The notes under the pieces: generated by a model
Told to the model about the DNA's origin: nothing
Databases searched by the model: none
The model's input: the letters and a program-made list of their open reading frames with translations, nothing else
In this document: positions 29,045-36,848 of the stretch, one piece after another
Layout: every line of letters begins with the position of its first letter
Position numbering within the stretch: the stretch's first letter is position 1
Position numbers and translations under genes: made by a program
NCBI GenBank assembly: GCA_043101615.1
Contig: JBICID010000128.1
Coordinates: 1-64,000, forward strand
Source of the DNA: JBLHKT01 sp043101615
Lineage (GTDB): Bacteria > Planctomycetota > Phycisphaerae > Phycisphaerales > UBA1924
Length of the DNA stretch: 64,000 nucleotides
Direction: 5' to 3'

Positions 29045-29701
29045 ATGAAGACCGCATTCGCTGTCGTGGCAGTGGCCGGCCTCGCCGCCGTCGCCAACGC
29101 CGACGTGACCATCAACGAGATCCTGGGTTCGACCACCAGCACCGATGACGAGTTCATCGAGCTGTACAACACCGGCGGCTCCGCCATCGATCTGACCGGC
29201 TGGTCGCTCGAGCTGTGGGATTCCGACGCCGGCTCCGCGTTCGGCGGCGTTGACGGCTTCGGCTCGCTGAGCCTGTCCGGCTCGATCGCCGCGGGCGGCT
29301 ACTTCCTGCTGGCCAACGCCGAGTTCGGCAACAACTACAGCGCCACCCCCGACCAGACCTTCGCGAACAACGGCATCGAGAACAGCTCGTACACCGTCGT
29401 GCTGCGTGACGCGACCTCGGCCGTCATCGAGACCCTGTTCGTCACCGACGGCGGCGCCGGCGACGCCGCGAACATCGCGGGCACCACCATCACCGCCGAC
29501 TCCACCGTCGGCCCCGACGGCACCTTCCTGCCCGCCGGCGGCTACCGCATCGGCGACGGCGGCGCGAACTGGGGCATCCTGGAGTTCTCTACGAAGCCCG
29601 CTCCCTCCGCCACCCCCGGCGCCGCGAACATCCCGGCCCCGGCCTCGCTGGCGCTGCTCGGCCTCGGCGGCCTCGCCGCCGGGCGTCGCCGTCGCGCCTG
29701 A
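29045..29701 (+). CDS. Secreted lamin-tail-domain protein with PEP-CTERM-like anchor
   Basis: 218 residues. Signal peptide MKTAFAVVAVAGLAAVANA; a lamin-tail (LTD) beta-sandwich starting VTINEILGSTTSTDDEFIEL and GWSLELWDSD; then a C-terminal sorting signal made of IPAPASLALLGLGGLAAG followed by four Arg. The Pro-x-Pro-Ala motif, hydrophobic helix and Arg cluster are the PEP-CTERM/exosortase pattern in the variant form frequent in Phycisphaerae. It is probably a cell-surface or matrix protein. It has its own promoter region and a terminator, so it is monocistronic. Confidence 0.85.
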   Translation: MKTAFAVVAVAGLAAVANADVTINEILGSTTSTDDEFIELYNTGGSAIDLTGWSLELWDSDAGSAFGGVDGFGSLSLSGSIAAGGYFLLANAEFGNNYSATPDQTFANNGIENSSYTVVLRDATSAVIETLFVTDGGAGDAANIAGTTITADSTVGPDGTFLPAGGYRIGDGGANWGILEFSTKPAPSATPGAANIPAPASLALLGLGGLAAGRRRRA

Positions 29702-29738
29702 TTCGGTCCTCCGCTGAATCGACAGCCTCGTTTATCCG

Positions 29739-29771
29739 CCGGGCGGTCCATCACGGGCCGCCCGGTTTTTT
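29739..29771 (+). terminator. Intrinsic terminator of the PEP-CTERM gene
   Basis: Perfect 8-bp stem CCGGGCGG/CCGCCCGG (29739-29746 with 29758-29765) followed by six T. It lies 38 bases after the stop codon. Confidence 0.9.
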
Positions 29772-29858
29772 CATGCCCGCAGCGCGACACGCAAACCGCC
29801 CGAGGGCCTACGCTTCCGCCCTTTCGAGTCGTCCCGAACCACACACTGGAGAACGGTC

Positions 29859-30329
29859 ATGGAGACCACGCTCATCATCCTGAAGCCCGACGCCGTGCAG
29901 CGCGGCCTCATGGGCCAGATCATCACCCGCTTCGAGAACAAGGGCCTGCAGATCGTCGGCATGAAGATGATGCGGATCTCCCAGGAGCTCGCCGCGACGC
30001 ACTACAAGGACCACCAGGGCAAGCCGTTCTACGACGGGCTCGTGGGGTTCATGACCTCCAGCCCGGTGCTGGTGATGGCGGTCCGTGGCGTCGGGGCCAT
30101 CGCGATCTGTCGCGGGATGATGGGGGCCACCTTCGGCTCCAAGGCCGACGCCGGGACGATCCGGGGCGATTTCGGCGTGTCGAACTCGTTCAACCTGATC
30201 CACGGGTCCGACTCGCCCGAGGCCGCGAAACGAGAGCTGGGCCTGTTCTTCGCCGACGGGGGCGTGCTGGAGTACGAGCGGAAGATCGAGGGGTGGGTGT
30301 ACGACCTGTCCTCCGGCTCGCCCGAGTGA
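29859..30329 (+). CDS. ndk: Nucleoside diphosphate kinase
   Basis: 156 residues; balances NTP and dNTP pools by phosphate transfer through a His. METTLIILKPDAVQRGLMG is the standard N-terminus; GTIRGDFG and the active-site block NLIHGSDSPE with His115 are intact. Slightly longer than the 140-residue norm at the C-terminus. The start at 29859 has GGAG upstream. Flanked by terminators on both sides, so a single-gene unit. Confidence 0.97.
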   Translation: METTLIILKPDAVQRGLMGQIITRFENKGLQIVGMKMMRISQELAATHYKDHQGKPFYDGLVGFMTSSPVLVMAVRGVGAIAICRGMMGATFGSKADAGTIRGDFGVSNSFNLIHGSDSPEAAKRELGLFFADGGVLEYERKIEGWVYDLSSGSPE

Positions 30330-30354
30330 GGCGATCGGGGCTCCTGGATACGAC

Positions 30355-30383
30355 AAACCCGTGCCCGGGGCACGGGTTTTTTT
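30355..30383 (+). terminator. Intrinsic terminator of ndk
   Basis: Perfect 11-bp stem AAACCCGTGCC/GGCACGGGTTT (30355-30365 with 30369-30379, 3-base loop); the T run 30377-30383 forms the tail. On the other strand it gives only a short T stretch, so any effect on csrA would be weaker. Confidence 0.92.
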
Positions 30384-30420
30384 CTTGTGAGGCCGTCTGT
30401 GCGTGACCGCGGGGCCGGGC

Positions 30421-30663
30421 TCAGCCGCCGACCATCGGCTTGATCTGGCCGACCACGTCCGGCTTGGCGGACGCGTTCCCTGCGTCCTGCTCGGTGACGA
30501 TCTGGTCGGCGATCTCGCGCCGGTGGATCTCGACGCTGCGCGGGAAATCGAAGGCGACGCGGACGCGCTCCCCCTTCACCGATGCGATACGGACCACACC
30601 GATGGGGTTGCTCGGGTCTCCGATGACGACTTCTTCGCCTTCTCTGCGTGTGATGACGAGCAC
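30421..30663 (-). CDS. csrA: Carbon storage regulator CsrA
   Basis: 80 residues. Dimeric RNA-binding repressor of translation. MLVITRREGEEVVIGD is the conserved first strand, and AFDFPRSVEIHRREI contains the RNA-binding Arg region. I chose the second GTG (30663) over the GTG at 30675 because it gives the exact family N-terminus and has GGAG 6 bases upstream. The tail after residue 60 is longer than in E. coli. Sits 171 bases after nfu with its own candidate promoter. Confidence 0.93.
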   Translation of the reverse strand: MLVITRREGEEVVIGDPSNPIGVVRIASVKGERVRVAFDFPRSVEIHRREIADQIVTEQDAGNASAKPDVVGQIKPMVGG

Positions 30664-30708
30664 GCTGATCTCCACGTCGGTACGAACGGTCCTGTCCTGG
30701 ACCGCCGC

Positions 30709-30737
30709 AGTATAGCAAACGGTGGGACCGGATGGAA
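30709..30737 (-). promoter_or_regulatory. Candidate csrA promoter
   Basis: On the minus strand TTCCAT (30737-30732), 17 bases, TATACT (30714-30709), about 45 bases before the csrA start. The -10 is near consensus, the -35 weak. Confidence 0.45.
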
Positions 30738-30834
30738 CCGGACAATGCGATCCCGGGCATCTAAATAGTGCATTGACAGGATCTTGGGCGGAAATGCCCG
30801 TGGAATGGGCGATTCAGCCGGTCGGGCGGGCCAA

Positions 30835-31101
30835 TCAGACCACCGACTCGACCTCGGACACCTCGGGGATGTGCTCTTTCAGGTTCCGCTCGATGCCCAG
30901 GCGCAGGGTCATCTCGCTGGACGGGCAGCCGACGCACGCCCCGTGCAGCCGGATCCTGACCTTGCCCGCGTCGGTAACCTCGAGCAGCTCGACATCGCCG
31001 CCGTCGGCCTGGACCGCGGGGCGGATGCGATCGATCACACGCCCCACCCGCTCGGGAATCGTGAGCTCGTCCAGATTGCTACCGTGCCGGGTGATGTCCA
31101 T
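30835..31101 (-). CDS. NifU C-terminal-domain (Nfu) iron-sulfur scaffold
   Basis: 88 residues, a single Nfu domain. RPAVQADGGDVELLEV and GACVGCPSS with Cys56 and Cys59, which hold a bridging 4Fe-4S cluster for delivery to apoproteins. The start ATG 31101 has GGAG 5 bases upstream; a longer open frame upstream overlaps the divergent lipoprotein gene and is not used. Likely part of housekeeping cluster assembly, serving enzymes such as IspH and RlmN, though they are far away. Confidence 0.9.
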   Translation of the reverse strand: MDITRHGSNLDELTIPERVGRVIDRIRPAVQADGGDVELLEVTDAGKVRIRLHGACVGCPSSEMTLRLGIERNLKEHIPEVSEVESVV

Positions 31102-31204
31102 ATCAACTCCTGCCGGCGCTACGTGCCACCCGTGTGGCCGCTCCCCGACGAACGATTCTAACCGGGTCGGGGCCCCGATTCCCCGCGATCGAGGACCGAG
31201 AACC

Positions 31205-32752
31205 ACGAAGCCGCTGCTGCACGCCCTGTGCGCGGCCCTGCTGGGGGCGTGCCTGGCGTCCTGCTCGTCCTCCTCGGACACCCCGCGGACGTCCGGCGAC
31301 CCGCTGCTCGACCTGCGGAATCCGGCCCTGACCGCGGAGGAACGGTCCCGCTCGGCGTCGATCGCCTGGGGCGAGGTCGAGGCGGGCGTGCGCGACCGGG
31401 AACGCACACGCGCCACCTTCAAGGACCTCGCGTGGTCTCGGCAGACAACCCCGATGCTGCGGGCACAGCTCGTGGATCATCTCATGAGCGACACCGACGC
31501 GTCCGGGCAGGCCGACAGCGTCCGGCTGGCGCAGCTGATGCTCCCGCGCGAGCCGAGCCCGCGGGTGGTCGCGGTGATCAGCCACCTCGGCGCCGCCCGC
31601 GGGTGGACGGAGCTGACGCCGGCGCTGGTGCGGAGCCTGGCGGACGACCGGCTCCCGGGGGCGTTCGAGGATCGGCCCGAGGTCTTCGCCCTCCGGGAAC
31701 TGCATCCCGGCCAGGACCTCACGGAGATCGTGTTCGGGGTGTTCATCGATCCGGGGGAGGATCCGACCGGTCGCGAGGCCGCGGTGCTGCGATGGACCGA
31801 CCGGGTGCGTCAGGACGCGTGGGGGCTGCTGGCGCGACTCGACCCGGAGCGTGAGACTCGCCCTCGCCTGCTGCGGGAGGCGACGCGTGGGGCCGTGGAA
31901 TCGTCGCCGGAGCGGCTCGAGCTGGCGCGGGACCTGCTCGCGGCGTGGGACAGCCATCGCGTCCTGCCCGAGACCGCGATGGAGCTGGAGTGGTTCGCCT
32001 CGATCGTCCGCCCCGCGCTGCCCGAGCTGGCCGAGGCCAACGCCCTGTGGTGGGAGCGGGCGGGCGAGGCGGTCCGGGCCCAGCCCGAGGTGCGGACGTC
32101 CGGGCTGCGTCTGCGCCACCTGGAGCCGCTGCGCTGGGCGGGCGAGCACGAGCCGGAGTTGCTTCGGGCGGACCGCGCCAGCCTGCTCGCGACCGTGCGC
32201 GCCCGACTGGACGGGCGTGAGACCAACACCCGCACCCGGGAGCTGGGCAACGCGATGCGTCGCAAGGAGCGCCTGAGCGACTGGGAGGCCTCGCTGTCGT
32301 GGGCGGACCTGCTGACGGTCGTGGTCGTGGACGCCGCGATCCGCGATCCGTCCGTGGTGGCGTCGCTGTTCCAGCACGCGGACCTGGACCGCGACGACCG
32401 GACGACGGAGTACGGCGGGACGCTGGAGGCCGACGCGTCCGAGGGCGGGGCGTACCGGGCGCTGCTGTTCCGCCCGCGCGAGGCGCAGCGCCAGGGGGAC
32501 AACGCCTTCGTGGCCAGCGATGACATGCTGCGCTTCTCGGATCGGGCCCTGGTGCACCATCACTTCCAGGTGCAGCGTTCGCACAACGAGGCGTACGCCG
32601 GCCCGAGCATGGCGGACCTGGCGTACTGCGAGCGATCCGGGCGGACGTGCGTGGTGTTCACGAGCATCTCGGGCGACCGGCTGGGCGTGGACCTGTACCA
32701 GCCCGGCGGCGCGGTGATCGACCTGGGCGAGATCGAACGCCCGGGGAGTTGA
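31205..32752 (+). CDS. Predicted lipoprotein of unknown function, start codon unusual
   Basis: About 515 residues. The N-terminus KPLLHALCAALLGACLASC is a clear lipoprotein signal with lipobox LASC. The body is helical and Arg/Glu/Leu-rich with no domain I recognise; the last 120 residues (EYGGTLEADASEGGAYRALL, then HHHFQVQRSHNEAYAGPSMA) may form a separate folded domain. No ATG, GTG or TTG stands in frame just before the signal peptide. The best-placed codon is ACG 31205, with GAGGA 9 bases upstream. An ATG at 31094 would add 37 residues and overlap the nfu start. Either the start is ACG, or an ATG has mutated. Confidence 0.65.
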   Translation, partial: TKPLLHALCAALLGACLASCSSSSDTPRTSGDPLLDLRNPALTAEERSRSASIAWGEVEAGVRDRERTRATFKDLAWSRQTTPMLRAQLVDHLMSDTDASGQADSVRLAQLMLPREPSPRVVAVISHLGAARGWTELTPALVRSLADDRLPGAFEDRPEVFALRELHPGQDLTEIVFGVFIDPGEDPTGREAAVLRWTDRVRQDAWGLLARLDPERETRPRLLREATRGAVESSPERLELARDLLAAWDSHRVLPETAMELEWFASIVRPALPELAEANALWWERAGEAVRAQPEVRTSGLRLRHLEPLRWAGEHEPELLRADRASLLATVRARLDGRETNTRTRELGNAMRRKERLSDWEASLSWADLLTVVVVDAAIRDPSVVASLFQHADLDRDDRTTEYGGTLEADASEGGAYRALLFRPREAQRQGDNAFVASDDMLRFSDRALVHHHFQVQRSHNEAYAGPSMADLAYCERSGRTCVVFTSISGDRLGVDLYQPGGAVIDLGEIERPGS

Positions 32753-32816
32753 CACGAACGCTGTTTCCGGGCGAGCGGGCGGTGTCTTTCCGTGGGGCCC
32801 TCGGCTACCGTCCGGC

Positions 32817-34022
32817 GTGCCGCTGACCGAGCAAGAACAGCACCTGGCGCGAGCCATCGCGAGCCGCCACGACGACCTGCTGGAGGACCTGCGCCTGCAC
32901 GTGGGCATCCCGACGGGCAAGAACCACCGCCCAGGTCTCGACGAGACGCGCGCGCTGCTCTCCCGTCGCCTGGAGGCGCTCGGCGCGACCACCGAGCTGG
33001 TGCACGGCGACGAGAAGCCGGCGTGGCTGGGCGGCCCGAGCGGGTCGGAGATCCCGCCCACCGCGGTCTGCCGCAGGCTCGATCCCGGGTGCGCCGCGTC
33101 CGTCCTGATCGCGGGCCACCTGGACACGGTGCACGACCCGGAGTCCCCCTTCCGCTCGCTGACCGACCGGGGCGACGGCACCGCGACCGGCCCGGGGTGC
33201 GTGGACATGAAGGGGGGGCTCGTGATCGCGGTCGCGGCGCTGGAGGCCCTGCACGAGGCCGGTGTCCCGGCGAGCTGGACCTTCACGCTCAACTCCGACG
33301 AGGAGACCGGCACGTACCACTCCGAGCGGGTGCTGCGCAGCGAGGCGTCGGGCCACGACTTCGGGCTGGCGCTGGAGCCGGCCCTGGCCGACGGCTCGCT
33401 GGCGGTCGAGCGGATGGGGTCCGGGCAGTTCCGGGTCGAGTGCTTCGGGCGGTCGGCGCACGTGGGGCGGGCGTTCACCGAGGGGGTGTCGGCGGTCACG
33501 GCGCTGGCGGAGCGCCTGGTATCGATCGGTGGCATGCCCGACCCGGCGCGGGGCAAGATCGTCAACGTCGGGCCGATCGTGGGGGGGGCGGTGACCAATG
33601 CCGTGCCGGACCACGCAGCGGCGTGGGGGAACGTGCGTTTCCCGGACGCGGGTGTGTCCGAGGAGCTGGGGCGGGAGCTGGACGCGCTGGCGACGGGGCC
33701 CGGGGCGATGCCGCGGGTGGTGGTGGACCGGAGCTTCAACCGCCCCGCGAAGCCCCTGACGCCCGGGACGGAGGCGCTCGCGCTGCGGGCCCGAGAAGTG
33801 GCCGAGGGGCTCGGTCAGTCTCTGCCGTTTGCGAAGACGGGGGGGGTGTGCGACGGGAATATTCTGCAGGACGCGGGGCTCCCGACGATCGATACACTTG
33901 GTGTCCGCGGCGGGGGGCTCCACACCCCCGACGAATGGATAGAGCTCGACAGCCTCGTCGAACGCTGCCAGTTGCTGGCGATCCTGATCGCCCGGCTCTG
34001 TGCAGGCGGTTCCGAGGCCTGA
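32817..34022 (+). CDS. M20-family metallopeptidase (carboxypeptidase G2/ArgE-like)
   Basis: 401 residues; two-zinc hydrolase. Blocks in order: IAGHLDTVHDPESPF, GPGCVDMKGGLV, LNSDEETGT, ECFGRSAHVG in the dimer domain and LHTPDEWI for the last His. No signal peptide. The GTG start at 32817 has no clear ribosome site. It lies 49 bases before an aminotransferase gene and heads a cluster with AstA and AstD homologs; by position it could deacylate N-succinyl or N-acetyl amino acids and stand in for AstE. That role is inference; the family sequence alone does not show the substrate. Confidence 0.85.
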   Translation: MPLTEQEQHLARAIASRHDDLLEDLRLHVGIPTGKNHRPGLDETRALLSRRLEALGATTELVHGDEKPAWLGGPSGSEIPPTAVCRRLDPGCAASVLIAGHLDTVHDPESPFRSLTDRGDGTATGPGCVDMKGGLVIAVAALEALHEAGVPASWTFTLNSDEETGTYHSERVLRSEASGHDFGLALEPALADGSLAVERMGSGQFRVECFGRSAHVGRAFTEGVSAVTALAERLVSIGGMPDPARGKIVNVGPIVGGAVTNAVPDHAAAWGNVRFPDAGVSEELGRELDALATGPGAMPRVVVDRSFNRPAKPLTPGTEALALRAREVAEGLGQSLPFAKTGGVCDGNILQDAGLPTIDTLGVRGGGLHTPDEWIELDSLVERCQLLAILIARLCAGGSEA

Positions 34023-34041
34023 ACCATCACCCCTCACCCCG

Positions 34042-34058
34042 GCCCCCCAGAGGGGGGC
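34042..34058. repeat. REP-like hairpin before the aminotransferase gene
   Basis: GCCCCCC-AGA-GGGGGGC, a perfect 7-bp stem with 3-base loop, preceded by CCCTCACCCCG at 34031-34041. The whole resembles the CCCTCACCCC-type palindromic repeats scattered through many bacterial genomes. Only this copy is seen here. It lies just before the ribosome site of the gene at 34072. Confidence 0.4.
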
Positions 34059-34071
34059 AGAGAGGACCGGC

Positions 34072-35514
34072 ATGACTCAGGCCCCGACCACGACCTCCAC
34101 GCTCGGCACACAGTTCCGCGACTCACCCGCGGTCCGGGCGGCGATCGACACCATCGTCGAGGAGAGCCGGAAGCGTTCGCGCCAGATCACCGACATCCGC
34201 GGCCCCGTCGACGAGTTGAAGGTCGAGTACGACGCGCTGCTCGAGCGTGCGTCCGACGTGAAGGGTCGCGGGCTGCTCTACCCGTACCTGTCCTCGGGCA
34301 TGGGCAACGGGGCGCTGGTGGAGCTGGCGGACGGCTCGGTCAAGTGGGACATGATCACCGGCATCGGCGTGCACTTCCTCGGGCACGCCCACCCGGGCGT
34401 GATCCGGGCCCAGCTCGAGGCGGGGCTGGACGACACCACCAAGCACGGCAACCTGCAGTCATCGATGGCGGCCTACGAGTTCGGCGAGAAGCTGCTGGCG
34501 CTGGCCGGGCGATCCTCGAACCTGGCGCACGCCTTCATCACCACCTCGGGCGCGATGGCCAACGAGAGCGCGATCAAGGTGTGCTACCAGAAGCACGCGC
34601 CGGCGTCGCGGGTGCTCGCCTTCAAGCACTGCTTCATGGGGCGGTCGGTCACGATGTGCCAGATCGGCGACTCCGCCGGCGGTCGGCAGGGCATCCCGCT
34701 CACGACGCAGGTGGACTACATGCCGTTCTGGAACGACGTGGCGGTGGAGAAGGTCGGCGGGGAGACGGCCTTCATCGACCACAGCGTCTGGCGCCTGCAG
34801 CAGTTCATCGACCGCTACCCCGGCATGCACGCCTGCTTCATCTTCGAACTGGTGCAGGGCGAGGGCGGGTTCAACACCGCGCCCAAGGCGTTCTTCACCG
34901 CCCTGATGGACGTGTGCAAGGCCAACAACATCGCGGTCTGGGACGACGAGATCCAGAGCTTCGGGCGGACCGAGCGCCTGTTCGCATACGAGATGTACGA
35001 CCTGGGCGAGTACATCGACGTGTTCTGCGTCGGCAAGATGACCCAGGCCTGCGCCACGCTGTACACCGAGGCCTACAACCCCAAGCCCGGGCTGCTGTCG
35101 GGCACGTTCACCGGGAACTCGTCCGACTTCGCGGTCGGCAACCTGCTGCTCGACACGCTCGCGGAGGGCGACTTCTACGGGCCCGACGGCTCGTTCGCCC
35201 GCCACCACGCCGAGTTCCGCCGGCACGCGCAGGCACTCATCGCCAGGCACCCGGACTGGTTCCCCGAGGCCCACTTCTGTCGAGACCTGGTCGGAGGCGT
35301 CGGCGGGATGATGAAGCTCACGCCCTTCGGAGGCGACAAGGACAAGGTCGCCAAGGCCTGCAAGGCCGCCTACGAGGAAGGGCTGATCTGCTTCTGGTGC
35401 GGGCACGGCCCGTTCCACCTTCGGTTCCTGCCCCCGCTGCCCGTGTTCAAGACCGAGGACTGGGCGCGAGTGTTCGAGGTGCTGGAGCGGGCCTTCGCCC
35501 GGGTCGCCGGCTGA
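34072..35514 (+). CDS. Class III aminotransferase, putative succinylornithine transaminase
   Basis: 480 residues; PLP enzyme. ITTSGAMANESAIK binds the PLP phosphate, FELVQGEGGFN and WDDEIQSFGRT position the ring, and the Schiff-base Lys is in FCVGKMTQA. The family covers acetyl- and succinyl-ornithine, GABA and related amines. Its place between an M20 peptidase and AstA/AstD makes N2-succinylornithine the likely substrate (AstC role), but it is longer than and not obviously close to E. coli AstC. The start at 34072 follows AGAGGA. Confidence 0.85.
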   Translation: MTQAPTTTSTLGTQFRDSPAVRAAIDTIVEESRKRSRQITDIRGPVDELKVEYDALLERASDVKGRGLLYPYLSSGMGNGALVELADGSVKWDMITGIGVHFLGHAHPGVIRAQLEAGLDDTTKHGNLQSSMAAYEFGEKLLALAGRSSNLAHAFITTSGAMANESAIKVCYQKHAPASRVLAFKHCFMGRSVTMCQIGDSAGGRQGIPLTTQVDYMPFWNDVAVEKVGGETAFIDHSVWRLQQFIDRYPGMHACFIFELVQGEGGFNTAPKAFFTALMDVCKANNIAVWDDEIQSFGRTERLFAYEMYDLGEYIDVFCVGKMTQACATLYTEAYNPKPGLLSGTFTGNSSDFAVGNLLLDTLAEGDFYGPDGSFARHHAEFRRHAQALIARHPDWFPEAHFCRDLVGGVGGMMKLTPFGGDKDKVAKACKAAYEEGLICFWCGHGPFHLRFLPPLPVFKTEDWARVFEVLERAFARVAG

Positions 35515-35537
35515 TCGAGAGACGTCCGGAGCCCGCC

Positions 35538-36848
35538 ATGTACCACATCCGCCCCGCCATCGAGGCCGACCTGCCGAGCCTGCTCGCGCTCGCGCACACC
35601 GGCAACTACATCAACCTGCCGCCCTTCCAGCGGCGTCTGGAGCAGATCGTCGCGATGTCGCGCCGCTCGTTCCAGGACGCGATGGCCGGTCCCCCGGCCC
35701 CCGGGCACGACCGCTCGCAGGACCGCTACCTCTTCGTCGTGGACGACGGGCACGGGCGGTGCGTCGGCACGTCGTCGATCCGGGGCGGGATGGGCAGCCG
35801 CCAGCACCCCAACCTGTCCTTCCAGCTCCTGCGGATCATCCGTCGGTCCGCGGTCCTGCGCAAGGACGACGAGGTGACGGGCGCCCCCATCGTGGCAGGC
35901 ACCTCCGAGCACATCTACGCGGTGCTGTTCCAGGACCCGTTCAGCCCGACCGAGCTGGGCGGGAACGTGCTGCACCCCGACCTCCGCTCGCAGGGGATCG
36001 GCAAGCTGCTGTCGTACTCGCGCTTCCACTACCTGCGCGAGCACCGCCCCTGGTTCTCCGACCGCCTGCTCGCCGAGATGATGGCCCCCATCGAGCCGTA
36101 CAACGACGGCAACCCGTTCTGGCGCAAGGTCGCCCGCCCCTTCATCGGGCTGAGCTACCAGAACGCGGACCGGCTCTCGACGCACGACACCCAGCGTGAG
36201 TTCATGTACGAGCTGCTGCCCAGGCTGGTCGACCTCACCCTGCTGCCGTCCGAGGTGCTCGACTCGATCGGGGGCGTCGGCCCCTACACCAGGTCCGCCG
36301 AGGGGATGCTGCGTGCGATCGGGTTCGAGGACTCGCACCGGATCGACCCGTTCGACGCCGGCCCGCACCTCGAGACGCGCCTGTCCAAGATGACGGCCCT
36401 GGACGCCACGCCCCGCGAGGTCCGCGTCGTGGACCAGCGGCCCGAGGGCGGCATCGACTGCATCCTGTCGGCGGAGGTGGACGGGCGCGGGTTCCACGCG
36501 ATCCGTGACCGCGTGCTGCTGGACGGCAACACCGTGACGATGGCGTCCGAGGCGGCCCTGACGCTGGACGCCGCCCCCGGGGAATCGGTCCGCGTCTCGC
36601 GTCTGGACTTCGCCGCGGCCCCGCTGCGCAAGAAGGGGCTCGGGATGCCGACGATCGACCTGAAGAGCGAGTCGGAGCGTGTGCGTGCAGAGAACCACCC
36701 GAGCATGCCGCTGGCCGCCCTGAACGTGATGGACTTCGCCGAGATCATCGAGCGCGAGCTGGACGCCATCCGGCGTGAGATCGCGACCGACCCGAACCCG
36801 ATCCCCGCACCCGAGACCGCGCCGAACACCGAGGCGGCCCCCTCATGA
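35538..36848 (+). CDS. astA: Arginine N-succinyltransferase homolog
   Basis: 436 residues. AstA moves succinate from succinyl-CoA to the alpha-amino group of arginine, the first step of the AST catabolic pathway. Typical features: MYHIRPAIEADLPSLLALA at the start, ELGGNVLHPDLRSQGIGKLL in the GNAT-like core, LLAEMMAPIEPYNDGNPFW and a later IDPFDAGPHLE. It is about 90 residues longer than the usual 340, with an extra charged, then Pro/Glu/Ala-rich tail. The start at 35538 is 24 bases after the aminotransferase stop. Its stop overlaps the astD start by 4 bases. Confidence 0.85.
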   Translation: MYHIRPAIEADLPSLLALAHTGNYINLPPFQRRLEQIVAMSRRSFQDAMAGPPAPGHDRSQDRYLFVVDDGHGRCVGTSSIRGGMGSRQHPNLSFQLLRIIRRSAVLRKDDEVTGAPIVAGTSEHIYAVLFQDPFSPTELGGNVLHPDLRSQGIGKLLSYSRFHYLREHRPWFSDRLLAEMMAPIEPYNDGNPFWRKVARPFIGLSYQNADRLSTHDTQREFMYELLPRLVDLTLLPSEVLDSIGGVGPYTRSAEGMLRAIGFEDSHRIDPFDAGPHLETRLSKMTALDATPREVRVVDQRPEGGIDCILSAEVDGRGFHAIRDRVLLDGNTVTMASEAALTLDAAPGESVRVSRLDFAAAPLRKKGLGMPTIDLKSESERVRAENHPSMPLAALNVMDFAEIIERELDAIRREIATDPNPIPAPETAPNTEAAPS

